Shown here in pieces: positions 59,874-64,000 of a stretch of 64,000 nt of DNA (position 1 is its first letter; each line of letters starts with the position of its first letter). This DNA comes from Hymenopus coronatus (taxonomy: Eukaryota > Arthropoda > Insecta > Mantodea > Hymenopodidae). The stretch is taken from the NCBI GenBank assembly GCA_030762935.1, contig CM060880.1, positions 10,512,501 to 10,576,500 of the forward strand. Reading direction: 5' to 3'. The translations under genes and the position numbers were made by a program. The notes below the pieces were generated by a model. It was not told the origin of the DNA, made no database searches, and saw only the letters and a list, made by a program, of their open reading frames with translations.

Positions 59874-60959
59874 AAAGTTGACGGAAGTGATTTCGATACC
59901 TATTTCGTGACTCGTATACAAGAGCACAATGGAGTCTGACGCGACAGTGAACTGTTTTGCTCGACATACAAACGAGTTCTATTTTACTACCCCAAGTGGT
60001 TTTATTTATCCTATGTTTTCCTGTTATATAGAACTGCACGAAGTCTCACAAGGGAAGATCGGGCATATAAGAAGTCTGCTAAAACGAAGTACCGAGCTTT
60101 TTTTTTTTTTTTTTTAGTTTGTGCGTACATCTTTTGTTGAACAACTTTTCTCCCATTTGTTTACTGTCATTTTGATGGTACATCTGTCGTGTGCAAGCGT
60201 ATGCTCTGTGGGTCATTAAGCCAGGTCTGTTCTACATACTCAGAACGAATATCCTGCTAATTTTCATTTGTGTAATTGTTCATAAAATGGAGCTCTTGGA
60301 TATAACAGGGTGGTTAATATCTACTCCATTTTAAAATTAATGCCCATTCAAGGGATAACAACCGAATTAAATAATTGGAACCCCTTCCCTGAAGAATGGG
60401 GAAATTGTAAAAGGAAGGAAATGTGTGTACATGCTACAAAAACTGCTGCAACAAAAATGGTGGAGGAACGAAGAAGCCAAAGAAGATTGTCTTGCACACA
60501 TCAGAAGATGGAGAACAAAGCTTGAATCTATCGTAAGCCATTATTATCCTACTTGTCTATTAGGCTGTGAACGTGCTCATTGTAAAATGATATAGTTATT
60601 ACAATTTGAAATAGTCATATTGTCAACTGATAAAAGTATCATGCAGAACTTTAGGATATATGAACATATTAAGTACCCTGCTTTGTCCGACTTCTCCCTC
60701 CCAATAGTGCCCTCAGACTACTCAAAGCAAATTAAAATATTCATTTCAATAATCTTAGTAATACCTATGTCAAAGATATGATCAAAATCGTAGGCGCTAT
60801 TTTTGATAACACGTATGAGAATTTTCCGCATTATTATTGAATTTTACCTATCAATGTTTGGCTCTAGTGAAATGCCTGTACTTGTACTGTGCAATTTACT
60901 TACGGTTTTCTGTGTACTTAAAGCACCATAAGATTATATTATCTGCTAAGGATTATCGC
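59874..60959. other. Unassigned stretch
   Basis: Poly(T) run at 60099-60115; no gene or repeat was recognised. Confidence 0.35.
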
Positions 60960-61270
60960 AAACAAACGCAACTTTTTCTACTCGCTGTTCTTTAGTTTTT
61001 TGTTCATCGAGATAAACGTTTCCTTTCATTACATATTTCGTTGTAAGCACAAGGGGAACACAGTAGGTCAAATCTAGGCCGGTTTTAAACTCTCCACTTT
61101 GTATGACCAGAACAAAGAAGCAAATAGCGATTTGGCAGAAAATTAAAATAACAAAGAATATATCGGAAATGGTTAATGTGCAGTTTTCCTTGGGTAAGTG
61201 GCAGAGAAAGTAAAATTCGTTATAGCCATGTTTGAGAAAATAAAAATAACGAAAAATCTTTCTAGGGGGG
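60960..61270 (-). repeat. HR1 repeat, old rearranged copy
   Basis: Diverged body (TTCATCGAGATAAACGTTTC, CACAGTAGGTCAAATC), then GTGGCAGAGAAAGTAAAA followed by AGCCATGTTTGAGAAAATAA. The end motif precedes a piece of body, so blocks are out of order. The 180-codon minus frame here is repeat-derived. Confidence 0.5.
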
Positions 61271-61861
61271 TGCAGACAGTCTCTGTGAGTATTGGAAGTA
61301 CAAGACAAGTGAAGTTGGCAGCTGTGACACACCTGGGCCTTTATAACTATTATTTTGTATGTGCGTGGGGACCTTCCTCCTTCCGTTGAAAAGATCCTTT
61401 CTTTCTGCCATCTCACAACGGGACAGGCAAAAAAAACAATGCTTCTACCTGGAGAGGCAGCGCTACGCAACGTTGCCAAACGCAACACCTGTCAGTATAC
61501 TAGCTGACCGAACGCAAGGGAGCCGAGTTGTATCGACCCCAACATCTGCCACCTCCCCCTCGTGGGCTCATCATAGTGGTTTGTAATGAGAATATGTTCC
61601 CGATTGCTCAGATTTCCCCTAAGCGAGTTCGGAGCCGTCCAAAATTGGGACAAAGACTCCATCCAGTAGCTCTGAAACTACCTGATCAAGTTAAAGTGAA
61701 GCTACAAACAACGTTATCTTACACAAAGCAGGTCAAATACTCGAACCATTCTTAACAAATACTAAACAGGTCAGTGTTCTATAACAAAATCGCAGACGTG
61801 GGCATTTTGTATTCACGAACAATGAGCTTCATCTACGTAGATACATACCGCGATATATTAT
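61271..61861. other. Unassigned stretch, locally GC-rich
   Basis: 61360-61570 is GC-richer with C-rich runs. No gene was recognised. Confidence 0.35.
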
Positions 61862-62672
61862 TACTTTCTCTACACGTACTATGTACATAGTGTAAAGAGA
61901 AGGTACTGCATTCCACCCAAGATTGCACCGGAAATAAGACGTTTTAGGGTCCCCTGTATTCAAAAGAAGTATTTTTAGAAAAAGGTTAGTGTGTTTGTGA
62001 ACGCCATAACTCAAAAACGAATTGGTATTTAAGCTTAGTATCTTCCAAGGTTGCGACACGAAGGTTTTGAGGAAATTCCCTCCGCCCAAAACTAGCCTTT
62101 ACATGGAACAATTTTTGAAAATTTTGTTATTCTCAAAAATGGCTCAAAGGATTTTGATATTAAAGATATTTACACGACAAACTATATATCTAGAATTTTC
62201 TGGGAATAGCCTCTGAAGGTATCTTTATTTTGGCTGAATTTTATGCAACTAGTAAACAGAAAGAAATAGACAAAAACTTACCACACAAAATACGTCGATC
62301 TCGTTGAAACACAATTTGTGTCATATGCATTTTTTCGTGGAGTTGGAGTTGACCGTTTTTGAGATATTCCTTGTTACTGGTTTCAGCTTTAAAATACTTA
62401 TGCTTTTCAAATACCAGAATTCGTCAACTCCTGGCAATGCAAAGAAACGAATTTCACCCGCAAGGCAACCAACTTTTTTTAAAACATTTGACAATCGTTT
62501 TAGCCCTAATGTATTCCCTTATTTACATTTGCTCTCTAGAAAGCATGTAATAAGACAATGCCTACTAATGTTTGTCTCGATTAGTATGAAGTTGACTGAA
62601 GAATAAGCTTTTTCACAATAATTTGCTACAGAAATGTAAAAGTCATGTGAATGTAACACATCAGATTTTTTT
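61862..62672 (+). repeat. HR1 repeat, GT tract lost
   Basis: Hairpin 61862-61905 to right terminus AACACATCAGATTTTT. The GT tract is reduced to TTAGTGTGTTTGTG and the palindrome to ATTGGTATTTAAG. Confidence 0.9.
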
Positions 62673-63667
62673 TTACACTTTCACTAATAGCTGGTCACCC
62701 GAATGTGTTTTCCTAACCTCCTTCTTTATGGAATCATTGTGCAGTTGATCTAGATTTTTATTGTGAATCCTGCCCTCTACAGTTTAATTTCGTACAGCCC
62801 CAGGAATTCCTAATTAGGAATGAACAATTCTTTGATATGCATACAAAAGGAAGTAAAAAGTCGGAACTCTGGTCAAGTAATTTTTAGATGATCATAATAG
62901 GTGACATTTTAAACCTTTATACTTTGTGTGTTCTCAAAGTTATTTAATAACATAAAAGCTACATAGTTTATAGATAATATACAGGTCTTTAACATGTACC
63001 AAGAATAAGGGGTGAAAATGGTGGATACGAAGAATGCTTTCAGAAAAGATGCTTGGTCTGCGACCATTACGAAAAATTAATATTCTTGGCCATGTGCACC
63101 ATTCTTCGACATTTGACCGCGTTCAACGCGATTTTTAGGTGCATCAATAATGACCAAGTTAAACCTAGCAAGAAAGTTCGATTATGGTCAACTTTTACCG
63201 TGGATGTTGGATCAGTTGCGGTGAAGTTGCCAAAATGGGTGTCAGTTTCGAGTTTCTTAAAGTTATGGATAACTAGTTCATGTAACTGGATTACTTAAAT
63301 CGGAACAGCATTAAAAAAAACGGATCATTTTAGAAAGAACCATTTTAAAGAGTACGGGAACAGAAAAGCTGAAAACGATACCGGGTATCAAATGCAGTGT
63401 GATGGCTAGTAACTGGCATGGCCGAGTTTCACCCTGAGATATGAATGTTTTTAATATTGCCATTTTGATATTTTTAGCATCCACGCGTATTATCAGAGAT
63501 AGGTCAATATAATTTCTTCTTATCCAAGATTTGTTTATTTTTGCCAAAGTCAGAATTAAGTTCTGTGATACACCGATTTCATCAATTCCATGGAATTCCG
63601 GTGTCATGACAATTATACATTCATCATTGCATTAGCAATACTAAAATGCCAGTTATGTTAATAACGT
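62673..63667. other. Unassigned stretch
   Basis: Frames at 63053-63298 (+) and 63311-63607 (-) have no recognisable domain. Confidence 0.35.
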
Positions 63668-63897
63668 TTTTTATGCTTAACGTCCTTTGACCTGTTGGTA
63701 ATGTCGGATGATGGATAAAATTGGTGAAATGATAATCAAATGATCTCGGGGTCCATGTAGCTTCAAGTTGCTCGACATTCGTCTTCTCAGGATAAGGGAA
63801 ACCCCCGAAAAAACCTTATCCAGGTAATTCACCCTAAACGAGATTCGAACTCGCGACCTGCTGAATGTGAGGCAGACCCGCTACCCAGGCGGGCATT
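63668..63897 (-). mobile_element. tRNA-derived SINE with internal hairpin, second copy
   Basis: Minus strand: GGGTAGCGGGTCTGCCTCAC (A-box side), GCGAGTTCGAATCTCG (B box), GGATAAGG...CCTTATCC stem-loop, and end AGGTCAAAGGACGTTAAGC. It has an extra repeat of AAATGAT relative to 56378-56610. Confidence 0.75.
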
Positions 63898-64000
63898 ATT
63901 AACGTTGTTGGAGGCATTTTTTTGGTTGCTAAGTTTAATATCATTAAACCGGATAGGCCATTCAGGACAACAAATGCAATGGGTGAAATAATGCTCAAAT

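Noticed and set aside
60946..61488. 180-codon minus-strand open frame, the longest in the window
   Set aside because: It runs through a diverged HR1 copy and unrelated GC-rich DNA, has no domain and is low in expected coding character.
1..64000. CRISPR array or bacterial operons
   Set aside because: Repeats are dispersed and eukaryotic in type (SINE, LINE, hAT), with no regular repeat-spacer spacing and no dense coding.

Overview
This is a repeat-dense, AT-rich animal nuclear DNA window with no complete host gene that I can recognise. Long open frames are absent. tRNA-derived SINEs, a 5'-truncated Jockey-like LINE, a hAT transposase remnant, poly(A) tails and microsatellites all point to a metazoan. 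The RT sequence and SINE types fit an arthropod; a chelicerate such as a spider is my tentative guess, and nothing in the window proves it.

The dominant component is one interspersed repeat family, called HR1 here because it ends in a hairpin. It is about 0.8-0.87 kb when full length. I count more than 25 copies or fragments on both strands, together roughly a third of the window. The left end is a 44-bp imperfect hairpin. The right end carries an inverted match to the first ~11 bases of that hairpin about 25 bp inside a conserved terminus. Between them lie a (GT)n tract, a 24-bp palindrome and a long conserved body. No coding capacity and no target-site duplication are apparent. The layout recalls Helitron/Helentron-derived non-autonomous elements (HINE/DINE-1 type), but that assignment is inference. 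Several copies sit head-to-head as fold-back composites (20.7-21.9 kb, 26.1-27.2 kb). Others are hosts for younger insertions: a LINE at 8.67-9.89 kb, and SINEs at 34.5, 41.6 and 50.7 kb.

Other mobile sequences: the LINE at 8670-9892 keeps an 11-bp target-site duplication, YADD motif, AATAAA and poly(A), and is broken by an in-frame stop and a frameshift. Two further LINE RT relics lie near 31.4-31.9 kb (minus) and 44.77-44.94 kb (plus), and a LINE-3'-end-like block at 4.9-5.5 kb (minus). A hAT (ZBED/GTF2IRD2-like) transposase remnant with N- and C-terminal parts joined lies at 35.3-35.6 kb. At least six kinds of tRNA-derived SINE are scattered throughout, one with a perfect 13-bp duplication (14640-14929).

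Layout: 0-2.5 kb HR1 copies around a CRE/FTZ-F1-motif cluster; 2.5-8.3 kb mostly unassigned with SINE and LINE pieces; 8.3-12 kb HR1 with nested LINE, then SINEs; 12-15.9 kb unassigned plus a full SINE; 16-27 kb HR1-rich; 27-32 kb SINE relics, a candidate coding exon on the minus strand (30494-30711) and a LINE relic; 32-48 kb HR1 copies young and old, the hAT remnant and a rearranged RT/HR1 junction with a perfect hairpin; 48.9-50.0 kb an apparently exact 548-bp tandem duplication; 50.5-62.7 kb HR1 copies; 63.7-63.9 kb a SINE. No operon-like or co-functioning gene set is visible. What links the sequences is the insertion history of transposable elements.
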